Positions 25,327 through 33,866 of a DNA stretch of 38,151 bases are shown piece by piece (position 1 is the stretch's first letter; every line of letters starts with the position of its first letter). Made by a program: the position numbers and the translations under genes. Where the stretch lies: contig NZ_QUIN01000025.1 in the NCBI RefSeq assembly GCF_003480255.1, forward strand, positions 1 through 38,151, given 5' to 3'. This DNA comes from Erysipelatoclostridium sp. AM42-17. GTDB taxonomy: Bacteria > Bacillota_I > Bacilli_A > Erysipelotrichales > Coprobacillaceae. Under the pieces are notes generated by a model. The model was not told the origin of the DNA. It worked only from the letters and a program-made list of their open reading frames with translations, and ran no database searches.

Positions 25327-25343
25327 TGATAACTAGATTATCA
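25327..25343. repeat. Inverted repeat in the DUF3783-Nudix divergent region
   Basis: TGATAA (25327-25332) and TTATCA (25338-25343) form a perfect 6-bp inverted repeat around CTAGA, 14 bases upstream of the DUF3783 ATG. It is a possible operator shared by the two genes; at 6 bp in AT-rich DNA it could also be chance. Confidence 0.35.
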
Positions 25344-25392
25344 CATTTAACTTCTTCTAGCAACTGTGATACACTTGATAGTGGTGATGAAA

Positions 25393-25959
25393 ATGAAAGA
25401 ATTATTGGATATTGTTGATGAATTAGGAAATCCTACCGGTAAAGTTGTTGAAAGAGAAATAGCACATCAAAAAGGGATTAGACATCGTACATCTCATGTA
25501 TGGTTAGTAAGAAAAAGAAATAATAAGGTACAAGTTCTATTACAAAAAAGAAGTCATAATAAGGATTCATTTCCTGATTGTTATGATATTTCTAGTGCTG
25601 GACATATTCCTGCGGGACAAGATTATGCTGAATCAGCGTTAAGAGAACTTTATGAAGAACTGGGATATCGAGCAAAATCAGAAGATTTAATTTATTGTGG
25701 AAAAAGAAGTTTTCGTCTAGATGAAAATTTTCATCATCGAGAATTTCATGATTTTCAAGTATCAGCAATTTATATGATATGGTTGGATTTACAAGAAACA
25801 GATTTTAGATTACAAAAAGAAGAAGTATCAAGCGTAAAGTGGCTAGATCTAGATGAATGTATGCAAGCAGTAAAAAATAATACAATCAAACATTGTATTT
25901 ATCTTGATGAACTCGAGATAATTTATAAAAAAATCATTGACATTCATACTGCAAAATAG
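25393..25959 (+). CDS. Nudix hydrolase, IDI/YfcD-like
   Basis: The 188-residue protein starts MKELLDIVDELGNPTGK and has a Nudix box at about residues 70-92: G-x5-Q-x7-RELYEELG, matching the consensus except that the first glutamate is glutamine. The core RExxEE residues that bind metal are intact. The N-terminal ELVDE-type start and HRTSHVWLV segment resemble the YfcD/isopentenyl-diphosphate-isomerase-like subgroup, which act on diphosphate substrates not predictable from sequence. ATG 25393 has GGTGAT 4 bases before it; ATG 25387 is also possible. Confidence 0.88.
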   Translation: MKELLDIVDELGNPTGKVVEREIAHQKGIRHRTSHVWLVRKRNNKVQVLLQKRSHNKDSFPDCYDISSAGHIPAGQDYAESALRELYEELGYRAKSEDLIYCGKRSFRLDENFHHREFHDFQVSAIYMIWLDLQETDFRLQKEEVSSVKWLDLDECMQAVKNNTIKHCIYLDELEIIYKKIIDIHTAK

Positions 25960-25984
25960 TATTATTTTATGGCAATAAATGATA

Positions 25985-26133
25985 GCAGCACATAGAGTTT
26001 TAAGTTATGCGTTAATATCATCATGATTGTAGAGTACCTAGCTGCAATGGGAAATACTTAATATTGACACATTTTAAATGATCTATGAATGTTATTGTTT
26101 TATGCAAATAAAACAATACGGAGGAAAGAAAGA
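25985..26133 (+). promoter_or_regulatory. Structured leader region of rpsD
   Basis: The 174 bases before rpsD hold no ORF but two hairpins. ATTGTAG (26026-26032) pairs with CTGCAAT (26042-26048), with one G-T pair. ATTGTTTTAT (26094-26103) pairs with ATAAAACAAT (26108-26117) as a perfect 10-bp stem capped by GCAA, ending three bases before GGAGG. In other Firmicutes S4 represses its own mRNA by binding its leader; this may be such a site, but I cannot match the known S4 leader fold by eye. A perfect TTGACA at 26064-26069 lacks a good -10, so the transcript start is uncertain. Confidence 0.45.
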
Positions 26134-26739
26134 ATGGCTCGTTATACAGGACCACAATGGAAATTATCACGTCGTTTAGGATTCTCTACTTTAGAAAATG
26201 GTAAAGAATTAAACAGAAGAGCATATGCTCCAGGTGAACACGGACAAAAAAGAAAAAAACAAACTGAATATGGATTACAATTAGCTGAAAAACAAAAAGT
26301 AAGACATATGTATGGAGTTAATGAAAAACAATTCCATAACACATTTAAACAAGCTGGTAACATGGAAGGTATCACTGGTTATAACTTCTTATGTTTATTA
26401 GAAAGAAGATTAGACAATGTTGTTTACAGATTAGGTTTTGCGCCAACTAGAAGAGCTGCAAGACAATTAGTAAACCATGGACATTTCTTAGTAAATGGTG
26501 TTAAAACTGATATCCCATCATTCAGAGTTAATATTGGTGATGTTATTTCAGTTAAAGAAAAATCATTAAACTTAGCTGTAATTAAATCTAGTTTAGAAAA
26601 CAAAGTTGCAACTCCTGCATTCGTAGAAGTTGATGAAAACAAATTAACTGGTAAATTAACTCGTTTACCTGAAAGATCTGAATTAAACCAAGAAGTTAAT
26701 GAAGCATTAATTGTTGAATACTACAACAGAATGGGATAA
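26134..26739 (+). CDS. rpsD: 30S ribosomal protein S4
   Basis: The 201-residue protein begins [18 protein letters not shown] and has the N-terminal S4 region plus the S4 RNA-binding domain (about residues 91-155: [20 protein letters not shown], then [10 protein letters not shown]). It binds 16S rRNA early in 30S assembly. The N-terminal region lacks the CxxC zinc-binding cysteines, so this is the zinc-independent form. GGAGG lies 9 bases before ATG 26134; the 15 open codons further up belong to the leader. It is encoded alone, as is common for rpsD in Firmicutes. Confidence 0.97.
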   Translation: MARYTGPQWKLSRRLGFSTLENGKELNRRAYAPGEHGQKRKKQTEYGLQLAEKQKVRHMYGVNEKQFHNTFKQAGNMEGITGYNFLCLLERRLDNVVYRLGFAPTRRAARQLVNHGHFLVNGVKTDIPSFRVNIGDVISVKEKSLNLAVIKSSLENKVATPAFVEVDENKLTGKLTRLPERSELNQEVNEALIVEYYNRMG

Positions 26740-26754
26740 TTTGATTATTCTTTC

Positions 26755-26785
26755 AAACTCTTCACTTATGTGGAGAGTTTTTTTT
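26755..26785 (+). terminator. Intrinsic terminator of rpsD
   Basis: AAACTCTTCAC (26755-26765) pairs with GTGGAGAGTTT (26770-26780), with one G-T pair and a TTAT loop, followed by T residues to 26785. Confidence 0.85.
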
Positions 26786-26824
26786 GCGAAGAGATAGTTT
26801 TTTGTAGAACCTGTTATCTAATTT

Positions 26825-26833
26825 TGATATAAT
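26825..26833 (+). promoter_or_regulatory. Extended -10 promoter of pyrF-pyrE
   Basis: TGA precedes TATAAT (26828-26833), 31 bases before the ATG. The -35 is weak (TAGAAC at a 17-base spacing). The short leader shows no PyrR-type attenuator. Confidence 0.6.
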
Positions 26834-26863
26834 AGATAAGAAAGAAAAATAAGGAGGTCTTTT

Positions 26864-27571
26864 ATGTCGGATAGTAAAGTGTGTATAGCTTTAGACTTTA
26901 AAACTAAAGCAGATGTTGAAAACTTTTTAAAACAATTTGAAGGTGAAAAATTGTATGTAAAAGTAGGAATGGAATTGTTTTATGGACAAGGAATTGAAAT
27001 GGTAGAAATGATCAAAAAGATGGGACATAAAATCTTTTTAGATTTAAAATTACATGATATTCCAAATACAGTAAAAAGCGCAATGCGTCAATTAGCGAAA
27101 CTTGATGTAGACATGATCAATGTTCATGCTTCAGGTGGTGTCGAAATGATGAAAGCAGCTATTGAAGGTTTAGAAGAAGGTAAAGTTGGCGATAAAAGAC
27201 CACTATGTATTGCTGTTACATGCCTTACATCTTTAGACCAAGATGTTTTAGATAATCAACTTTTAATCCATGAGCCATTAGATCAAGTTGTTTTAAAATG
27301 GGCTAGCAATGCTAAAGAAGCGGGGTTAGATGGTGTGGTTTGCTCACCATTAGAGTCAAAAATTATTCACGATCATTTAGGAGAAGATTTTTTAACAGTA
27401 ACACCAGGTATTCGCTTAGCTACAGATAATGTTAATGATCAAAAACGTGTAACAACTCCTGCTATGGCAAGAGAATTAACTTCTAGTTATATTGTTGTAG
27501 GACGTACTATTACAGGTTCAAATAATCCTGTAGAAACATACAAAAAGGTATATCAAGATTTTCAAGGTTAA
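26864..27571 (+). CDS. pyrF: Orotidine 5'-phosphate decarboxylase
   Basis: The enzyme converts OMP to UMP, the last step of de novo UMP synthesis. The 235-residue product has the subfamily motif [11 protein letters not shown] near residue 60 with the catalytic Lys-Asp array, and the C-terminal phosphate-binding VVGRTITGS near 212. AAGGAGG precedes the ATG. pyrE follows after 11 bases, forming a two-gene operon. The other pyrimidine genes are elsewhere. Confidence 0.97.
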   Translation: MSDSKVCIALDFKTKADVENFLKQFEGEKLYVKVGMELFYGQGIEMVEMIKKMGHKIFLDLKLHDIPNTVKSAMRQLAKLDVDMINVHASGGVEMMKAAIEGLEEGKVGDKRPLCIAVTCLTSLDQDVLDNQLLIHEPLDQVVLKWASNAKEAGLDGVVCSPLESKIIHDHLGEDFLTVTPGIRLATDNVNDQKRVTTPAMARELTSSYIVVGRTITGSNNPVETYKKVYQDFQG

Positions 27572-27582
27572 GGAGAAATAAA

Positions 27583-28221
27583 ATGGAAGAAAACAAATTA
27601 ATTGCTAAAGATTTACTAGATATTAAGGCAGTCTTTTTAAGACCAAATGAACCATTTACATGGGCAAGTGGTATTAAGTCACCAATCTATTGTGATAACC
27701 GTTTAACTTTATCTTATCCTCGTGTAAGAAAAGATATTGAACAAGGATTAGCTGATTTAATCAAAGAAAAGTTTCCAAATGCAGAATGTTTAATGGGTAC
27801 AGCAACAGCTGGTATTGCTCATGCTGCATTAGTCGCTGATATTTTAGACTTACCAATGGGTTATGTACGTGGTGGTGCTAAATCTCATGGACGTAATAAT
27901 CGTATTGAAGGTGAAGTTAAAGAAGGAATGAAAGTTGTTGTTATTGAAGACTTAATTTCTACTGGTGGTTCTTCTCTTGAATGTGTTCAAGCTTTAAGAG
28001 ATGCTGGATGTGAAGTTGTTGGGCTTGTTGCCATTTTCACTTATGGTTTAGAAAAAGCAACTGTTAATTTCGAAAATGCTAACTGTCAATATGCAACTCT
28101 TACTAACTATGATACGTTAATTGAAGTTGCTAAAGCGCATGATTATATTAAAGAAGCAGATATGGAAAAATTAAAAGCTTGGAAAGTTGATCCAAGTGAT
28201 GAATCTTGGATGAATAAATAG
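27583..28221 (+). CDS. pyrE: Orotate phosphoribosyltransferase
   Basis: The enzyme joins orotate and PRPP to give OMP, the substrate of the upstream PyrF. The 212-residue product has the PRPP-binding signature [14 protein letters not shown] near residue 120, and [12 protein letters not shown] near 27 and [15 protein letters not shown] near 97 typical of OPRTases. AAGGAG precedes the ATG. pyrF-pyrE adjacency is common in Firmicutes. Confidence 0.97.
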   Translation: MEENKLIAKDLLDIKAVFLRPNEPFTWASGIKSPIYCDNRLTLSYPRVRKDIEQGLADLIKEKFPNAECLMGTATAGIAHAALVADILDLPMGYVRGGAKSHGRNNRIEGEVKEGMKVVVIEDLISTGGSSLECVQALRDAGCEVVGLVAIFTYGLEKATVNFENANCQYATLTNYDTLIEVAKAHDYIKEADMEKLKAWKVDPSDESWMNK

Positions 28222-28229
28222 TTTTTATA

Positions 28230-28268
28230 AGACCTGAATGTTGATACCACAACTGGAGGGTTTTTTCT
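28230..28268 (+). terminator. Possible terminator of pyrE
   Basis: A broken hairpin can be drawn: ACCT with AGGGT outside and GTTG with CAAC inside, ending in TTTTTT (28260-28266). The stem is imperfect, so confidence is moderate. Confidence 0.45.
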
Positions 28269-28293
28269 TTTTATTTATATTGTATTTTTTATG

Positions 28294-28302
28294 TGGTATA
28301 AT
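28294..28302 (+). promoter_or_regulatory. Extended -10 promoter of the teichoic acid cluster
   Basis: TGG precedes TATAAT (28297-28302), 36 bases before the tagG ATG. No strong -35 is visible. Confidence 0.55.
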
Positions 28303-28337
28303 TATAATGCTATGTAGAAGTTTTTTGGAGGATACAT

Positions 28338-29156
28338 ATGATAAAAAGTATTAAATATGTTTTAAAAGAAAATTTCTCAAATCTATATCGTATTTATTGT
28401 ATTTCAAAATATGAATTATTATCAGATATGAGAGATTCAAGATTGGGTGTTTTTTGGAATTTTGCGAATCCAGCAATTCAGATAATTACATATTATTTTG
28501 TTTTTGGTTTAATAATGAATAGAAAGGCTGTAGGAAAGATTCCTTTTATTCAATGGATGTTATGTGGAATGGTTGTATGGTTCTTTATAAGTCCTTGTAT
28601 AACAAATGGAGCTAATGCGATTTATTCTAAACGTAATGTTATTACAAAAATGAAATTTCCAGTTTCGGTTTTACCTGCAACAGTAGTTGGAAAAGAATTA
28701 TTTAATCATTTTTGTTTAATGTTGATACTGGTTACTTTTTTACTAACCCAAGGAATTATGCCTTCACTTTATTGGCTTGAATTGATATATTATCTTTTTG
28801 CTACAATTTGTTTAACAGTTTCACTTGCAATGATTACTTCGGTGTTAAATATGTTAGCACGTGATACGAGAAAGCTTATTCTTGCTTGTATGCGTTTATT
28901 ACTCTATTTAACACCTATCTTATGGCCGATTTCTCGTTTACACAAATTTGGATGGCAAATGGCTGTAAGATATATTATGAAGGCAAATCCAATTTACTAC
29001 ATTGTCTGTGGCTATAGAGATTGTTTCTTGTACCATCATGGTATTTTATTTTACTGGAAACAGATGTTATTTTTCTGGGTATTTGTGATAGTTATTTTCG
29101 CTATAGGTAGTGCTATGATGTATAAATTCAAACATAAATTTATTGATATGATTTAG
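28338..29156 (+). CDS. tagG: Teichoic acid ABC transporter permease
   Basis: The 272-residue ABC-2 type permease has six predicted membrane segments (near residues 47-67, 75-95, 120-145, 150-175, 185-200 and 240-262). Its N-terminus (ISKYELLSDMRDSRLGVFWN) and the RDTRKLI segment near 177 are typical of TagG/RfbA-like polysaccharide exporters. With TagH it moves the undecaprenyl-linked wall teichoic acid polymer across the membrane. GGAGG lies before the ATG. It is the first gene of the cluster and overlaps no neighbour; tagH starts 9 bases later. Confidence 0.93.
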   Translation: MIKSIKYVLKENFSNLYRIYCISKYELLSDMRDSRLGVFWNFANPAIQIITYYFVFGLIMNRKAVGKIPFIQWMLCGMVVWFFISPCITNGANAIYSKRNVITKMKFPVSVLPATVVGKELFNHFCLMLILVTFLLTQGIMPSLYWLELIYYLFATICLTVSLAMITSVLNMLARDTRKLILACMRLLLYLTPILWPISRLHKFGWQMAVRYIMKANPIYYIVCGYRDCFLYHHGILFYWKQMLFFWVFVIVIFAIGSAMMYKFKHKFIDMI

Positions 29157-29165
29157 GTGATAACG

Positions 29166-29993
29166 ATGAAAGATTATGCAATTAAATTTGAACATGTTTC
29201 AAAAATATATAAATTAAAGAAAAAAAATGACGGAAAATCTAAAAGTGCTATCACGCAAAGATTTTATGCATTAAAAGATATCTCATTTGAAATACCCAAA
29301 GGAGAAGTTGTAGGAATATTAGGAACAAATGGATCCGGAAAATCAACATTATCCTTAATTTTAGCAGGGATTAGTCAAATTGATGAAGGTATAATGGATA
29401 TTAATGGTGAACAAGCATTAATAGCAATTAATACCGGATTAGACATGCAATTAACAGGTTTAGAAAATATTAATGTAAAAGGGGCACTTTTAGGGCTTTC
29501 TAAAAAACGCATTCAAGAGATTACAGACGGTGTTATTGAATTTGCAGAATTAGGGGACTTCTTATATCAGCCTGTGAAAAAATATTCAAGCGGGATGAAA
29601 TCAAGATTAGGATTTTCTATCTCCTTATATTTAAATCCTGATATTATTATTGTTGATGAAGCCTTATCGGTTGGAGATAAAGGATTTGCTCAAAAATGTT
29701 TGGATAAAATGAATGAATTAAAAGATGAAGGTAAAACCATTATTTTCATTTCCCATTCATTACCTCAAGTGCGTGGCTTTTGTAAAAAAGCAATGTGGAT
29801 AGAAGGTGGAAAATTAAAAAGGTATGGTGATGTTCAAGAAGTTTGTGATGAATATGCAGAGTATGTTGATTTTTATAACGGATTGACAAAGAAAGAAAAA
29901 GCAAAAATGCGAGATGAGAAATTTGCTCAGCGTATTGTCGAACATCCACAAATTGGTTTTTGGGAAAAACTATTAGATAAATTAAAAAGGTAG
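29166..29993 (+). CDS. tagH: Teichoic acid ABC transporter ATP-binding protein
   Basis: The 275-residue ATPase has Walker A GTNGSGKST (near residue 53), the family's signature in YSSGMKSRL (near 143), Walker B IIIVDEAL (near 163) and H-loop ISHS. The SSGM signature and the N-terminal insert after KIYKLK are typical of polysaccharide-export ATPases. It lacks the long C-terminal extension of B. subtilis TagH. ATG 29166 follows AGGTGAT by 5 bases; GTG 29157 is in frame but sits on that ribosome site. It forms the export complex with the upstream TagG. Confidence 0.93.
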   Translation: MKDYAIKFEHVSKIYKLKKKNDGKSKSAITQRFYALKDISFEIPKGEVVGILGTNGSGKSTLSLILAGISQIDEGIMDINGEQALIAINTGLDMQLTGLENINVKGALLGLSKKRIQEITDGVIEFAELGDFLYQPVKKYSSGMKSRLGFSISLYLNPDIIIVDEALSVGDKGFAQKCLDKMNELKDEGKTIIFISHSLPQVRGFCKKAMWIEGGKLKRYGDVQEVCDEYAEYVDFYNGLTKKEKAKMRDEKFAQRIVEHPQIGFWEKLLDKLKR

Positions 29994-30002
29994 GAGATTA
30001 AA

Positions 30003-30389
30003 ATGAAAAAAGTAATAACTTATGGTACATTTGATTTATTTCATGTTGGACACCTTAATATTATCAAGAGAGCTAAAGCATTAGGGGATTATTTAATTGT
30101 TGCAGTAAGTAGCGATGCTTTTAATGCTCAAAAAGGAAAGAAAGCTTATCATAGCGATAAGGATCGTAAAGCTATTCTAGAAGCGATTCGTTATGTTGAT
30201 GAAGTGATTTATGAAGAATCATGGGATCAAAAGATTAGAGATGTTCAAGAACATGATGTTGATGTTTTTGTTATGGGTGATGATTGGAAAGGTAAATTTG
30301 ATTTTCTAAAGGATTATTGTGAAGTTGTCTATTTACCTAGAACAGAAGGTATTTCAACAACAAAAATTAAAGCTGATTTAAAAGATTAA
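30003..30389 (+). CDS. tagD: Glycerol-3-phosphate cytidylyltransferase
   Basis: The enzyme makes CDP-glycerol from CTP and glycerol 3-phosphate. The 128-residue product has the nucleotidyltransferase motif DLFHVGHLNI (HxGH, near residue 12) and the family's second signature RTEGISTTKI near 112. TAGGAGA precedes the ATG, 9 bases after tagH. Its product feeds the glycerophosphotransferases encoded next, so the cluster makes a glycerol-phosphate-containing polymer. Confidence 0.97.
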   Translation: MKKVITYGTFDLFHVGHLNIIKRAKALGDYLIVAVSSDAFNAQKGKKAYHSDKDRKAILEAIRYVDEVIYEESWDQKIRDVQEHDVDVFVMGDDWKGKFDFLKDYCEVVYLPRTEGISTTKIKADLKD

Positions 30390-30407
30390 TATCGAGGAGG
30401 GGTAAAT

Positions 30408-32639
30408 GTGAAATTAAGTATCATTGTTCCATATGATGGTTATCCTCATTATTTAGTTGATTGTTTAGCAAGTATTGATGAACAAAAGATAGATGATTAT
30501 GAAACATTATTATTAGTTAATGAAAATCATGAGGAAATAAATGAGTTAATTGAACAATATAAAAATAAAATTCATTTAAATGTTATTGTTTGTGGTGAGG
30601 TATCATCAGTAGCAACAAAACGTAATATTGGCTTAAATGAAGCAAAAGGGGAATATATTTATTTTTTAGATTGTGATGATTATTTATTAAAAGATTCACT
30701 TTCTCTATTAATTGATGAAGCAAAGGAAAATAATGAAGATTTAATTTTAGGTCAAAGAAGAATAACATGGTTTAAAAAACAAGTTTTTGAAACTATGGGT
30801 GATGAAAAAAATGATGAACTGGATTTAAAAGATAAAGATCATGATCGCCATGAAAAATTTATAGAAAAAGATTATAGTCAATGCGATCAGCCAATTCATC
30901 AAAGGATGATTGATGAATTAATAAGAGGAAAAAAAGGGTTTAAAAATGTATCTGTTTTAAATATATTAATTAAAAGGAATTTAATTGATCAACATCATTT
31001 ACGTTTTAATGAAGATTTTAAATATTATTGTGATTTTCCTTTTGTAATACAACTTGTACAGTATGCACAAAGTTTTTTTAAGATTAATCAAACAACGTAT
31101 ATTAAAAGAAAACATAATGATCCGGTTAATGCACCAGCATTATCACAAATTAAAGACCCTGAACATAAATTTGATGAATTTATTGATGTATATCGTTATT
31201 CTATTCATTTAGTTGATTACCAAAGTCCTTTACGTTATTATATTGATTCTAAAATTGTTAAGTATTATAGTAATTACTTTGCTAAGAAAATAAGACGTAG
31301 TTTAGATGATAAGTGGCGTGAAGAACGTTTTGAAACGATGGCGTCATTATTGGATGAAGTAAGAGATGACTTATTAAAAAATATTTCTCGTTATCAACGA
31401 AAAATGGTTAAATTGGCAAGAAAACGTGATTTAAAAACAACAAAAGTAGTCATTGCTCGTCATTTGGCCAAAAGAAAAGCAAAAATGGTTCTAAAAAACA
31501 AGAATGAACTTAATAAGTATTTATACCGTCATAAATATATTAATGAACCAATAGAAGAAAACTGGATTATGTTTGAAACTTTTATGGGAAAAAGTTATGC
31601 AGATTCTCCGAAATATATTTATGAATATTTAGCTAAAAATTATCCAGGAAAATATCAGTTTATATGGGTATTAAATGATAAAAATACAAAGTTGCCTTAT
31701 GAAGGCATTGTTGTAAAAAGATTTACTAAGAAATATGCTTATTATTTGGCTAAATCTAAATATTTTGTTTTTAATATTCGTCAACCGTTATGGTTTAGAA
31801 AACGAGAAGGTCAAGTGTTTTTAGAAACATGGCATGGAACACCATTAAAAAGACTTGCTTTTGATCAAGAAGAGGTAACTGCAGCTTCACCAACATACAA
31901 AGCTCAATTTTATCGTCAAAAACAAGAATGGGATTATCTTATTGCAGCTAATCATTTTTCAAGCGAAATTTTTAAAAGTTGCTTCATGTACGATGGCAAT
32001 ATGCTGGAAATTGGCTACCCTCGTAATGATTTATTGTATAATCCTAATAAAGATGAAATTGCCAGAAAGTTAAAAGAAAAATTAAAAATACCAACACATA
32101 AAAAAACGATTCTGTATGCTCCTACTTGGAGAGATGATGAATATTATGGAAAAGGTCAGTATAAATTTAAATTAAAACTAGATTTAGAAATGATGAAAGA
32201 AAAACTAGGTGATGAGTATGTAGTGTTATTAAGAACACATCATTATATTGCAGATGCTTTAGATATAACTGGTTTAGAAGATTTTGCTTTTAATTTAAGT
32301 AAGTATGATGATATTACAGAAATTTATTTAATTTCGGATATTTGTATTACTGACTATTCTAGCGTGTTCTTTGATTATGCAAATTTAAAACGACCAATGT
32401 TATTTTATACTTATGATCTAGACAAATATAGAGATGTTTTAAGAGGTTTTTATATTGATATGGAAAAAGAATTACCTGGTCCTTTATTGTTTACTACAGA
32501 GGCAGTCATTGATGCTCTTATGAATATTGATGATTTATCTGCTAAGTATGCACATCGATATCAATTATTTTATGATAAATTCTGCTCAATTGATGATGGT
32601 AATGCATCAAAAAGAGCGGTTGAGGCAGTATTTAAATAA
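30408..32639 (+). CDS. GT2 glycosyltransferase fused to a CDP-glycerol glycerophosphotransferase
   Basis: The 743-residue protein has two enzymatic parts. Residues 1 to about 200 form a GT-A glycosyltransferase of family 2: LSIIVPYDG at the start, RNIGLNEAKGEYIYFLDCDD near 72-91, with the metal-binding DxD at 88-90. Residues from about 385 form a TagF-type glycerophosphotransferase domain: ETWHGTPLKRLAFD, GYPRNDLL, YAPTWRDD, RTHHYI and ITDYSSVFFDYANLKRP. A helical basic linker (residues 300-380) joins them. It probably adds a sugar and glycerol phosphate units during teichoic acid synthesis. The start is GTG 30408, after GAGGAGGGG. Its TAA lies within a terminator-like hairpin. Confidence 0.9.
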   Translation: MKLSIIVPYDGYPHYLVDCLASIDEQKIDDYETLLLVNENHEEINELIEQYKNKIHLNVIVCGEVSSVATKRNIGLNEAKGEYIYFLDCDDYLLKDSLSLLIDEAKENNEDLILGQRRITWFKKQVFETMGDEKNDELDLKDKDHDRHEKFIEKDYSQCDQPIHQRMIDELIRGKKGFKNVSVLNILIKRNLIDQHHLRFNEDFKYYCDFPFVIQLVQYAQSFFKINQTTYIKRKHNDPVNAPALSQIKDPEHKFDEFIDVYRYSIHLVDYQSPLRYYIDSKIVKYYSNYFAKKIRRSLDDKWREERFETMASLLDEVRDDLLKNISRYQRKMVKLARKRDLKTTKVVIARHLAKRKAKMVLKNKNELNKYLYRHKYINEPIEENWIMFETFMGKSYADSPKYIYEYLAKNYPGKYQFIWVLNDKNTKLPYEGIVVKRFTKKYAYYLAKSKYFVFNIRQPLWFRKREGQVFLETWHGTPLKRLAFDQEEVTAASPTYKAQFYRQKQEWDYLIAANHFSSEIFKSCFMYDGNMLEIGYPRNDLLYNPNKDEIARKLKEKLKIPTHKKTILYAPTWRDDEYYGKGQYKFKLKLDLEMMKEKLGDEYVVLLRTHHYIADALDITGLEDFAFNLSKYDDITEIYLISDICITDYSSVFFDYANLKRPMLFYTYDLDKYRDVLRGFYIDMEKELPGPLLFTTEAVIDALMNIDDLSAKYAHRYQLFYDKFCSIDDGNASKRAVEAVFK

Positions 32640-32661
32640 GGGGAATGACCCCTTATTTTTT
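32634..32661 (+). terminator. Intrinsic terminator inside the teichoic acid cluster
   Basis: AAATAAGGGG (32634-32643) pairs perfectly with CCCCTTATTT (32649-32658) around AATGA and runs into T residues to 32661. It contains the stop codon of the upstream gene and ends a few bases before the ribosome site of the next, so downstream genes may be expressed at a lower level. Confidence 0.8.
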
Positions 32662-32676
32662 AAAAGGAGGATTTTT

Positions 32677-33858
32677 ATGATAAGGTTCGTTAAAAATTTT
32701 TTAGGAAAAGCAATTAAAATATGTTATCGACTTGTGTATCGTTTTGTACCATCAAATTCTAAAACTGTTTTATTTATTGCATTTCATGGAAGAGGATATT
32801 CAGATAATCCTAAAGCGATTTATGAATATATGAAAAGCCAACCAGAATTTCAAGATTATCATTTTATTTGGGCTATAAAAAACCATCGTAAAAAGAATAT
32901 AAAGATATCAGGTGCTCAAATCATAGAATATTTTTCAATACCTTATTTTTATTATTTGGCACGCAGTCATTATTGGGTTGTCAATTGTAAATTACCAGGA
33001 TATGTTTTAAAAAAGCCAAACCAAGTTTATTTGCAAACATGGCATGGCACACCACTTAAAAAACTAGCATATGATATAGAAGTACCTAAGGGGACAACCT
33101 TTTATCGTAGCGGTATGAGTGAAGAAAGTATGCATGAGACATATGCACAAGATGTAAAAAAATATAATTATATGATTTCACCAAGTCGTTTTACAACAGA
33201 AGTATTTCAAAGCGCTTTTAGGATTAATAAAGAGCGTCTTATTGAAACGGGTTATCCTAGAAATGATATTTTGTCATTATATAGCCAAGAAGATATTATT
33301 AAAATAAAAAAAGAATTAGACATACCTTTAGATAAAAAGGTGATTTTGTATGCACCAACATGGAGAGATAATAGTTTTGTCGCTAAGGGGTATACATTTA
33401 AATTAGAAGTTAATTTTGATCAATGGAAAAAAATCTTAGGGAACGATTATGTTGTTATTTTTAAACCACATTATTTAATTGTAAATGATTTTGATATGAG
33501 TAAATATAAAGGTTTTGTCTATCCAATCGAGCCAAGTCAAGATATTAGTAGTCTTTATTTGATCTCGGATATTTTAATTACTGATTATTCTAGTGTATTC
33601 TTTGATTATGCTATTTTAAAACGACCAATATATTTTTATATGTATGACATAGAACAATATCGAGATCAACTAAGAGGATTTTATTTAGATATTTATCATG
33701 ATTTACCTGGAGAAATTTTAGATAATGAAGATGATTTGCTTACAAAAATTGTAGAACAAGATTATGATTATCATAAACTAGAATCTTTTAATCAAAGATT
33801 TAATAATCATGAAGATGGATATGCATCTAAGCGTGTTGTAGATATCGTATTTAAGTAG
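32677..33858 (+). CDS. CDP-glycerol glycerophosphotransferase family protein, second copy
   Basis: The 393-residue protein is one TagF-type domain with QTWHGTPLKKLAYD near residue 118, TGYPRNDIL near 190, YAPTWRDN near 222, FKPHYLI near 262 and ITDYSSVFFDYAILKRP near 300. These closely resemble the C-terminal half of the upstream fusion protein, indicating duplication. A short basic N-terminal helix may attach it to the membrane. ATG 32677 is chosen because AAAAGGAGG ends 6 bases before it; the longer open frame upstream overlaps the previous gene in another frame. It likely transfers glycerol phosphate to the growing teichoic acid. Confidence 0.92.
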   Translation: MIRFVKNFLGKAIKICYRLVYRFVPSNSKTVLFIAFHGRGYSDNPKAIYEYMKSQPEFQDYHFIWAIKNHRKKNIKISGAQIIEYFSIPYFYYLARSHYWVVNCKLPGYVLKKPNQVYLQTWHGTPLKKLAYDIEVPKGTTFYRSGMSEESMHETYAQDVKKYNYMISPSRFTTEVFQSAFRINKERLIETGYPRNDILSLYSQEDIIKIKKELDIPLDKKVILYAPTWRDNSFVAKGYTFKLEVNFDQWKKILGNDYVVIFKPHYLIVNDFDMSKYKGFVYPIEPSQDISSLYLISDILITDYSSVFFDYAILKRPIYFYMYDIEQYRDQLRGFYLDIYHDLPGEILDNEDDLLTKIVEQDYDYHKLESFNQRFNNHEDGYASKRVVDIVFK

Positions 33859-33866
33859 GTGATGTC

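Noticed and set aside
26786..26863. PyrR attenuator before pyrF
   Set aside because: The promoter lies about 30 bases from the ATG, leaving no room for a binding loop and terminator.
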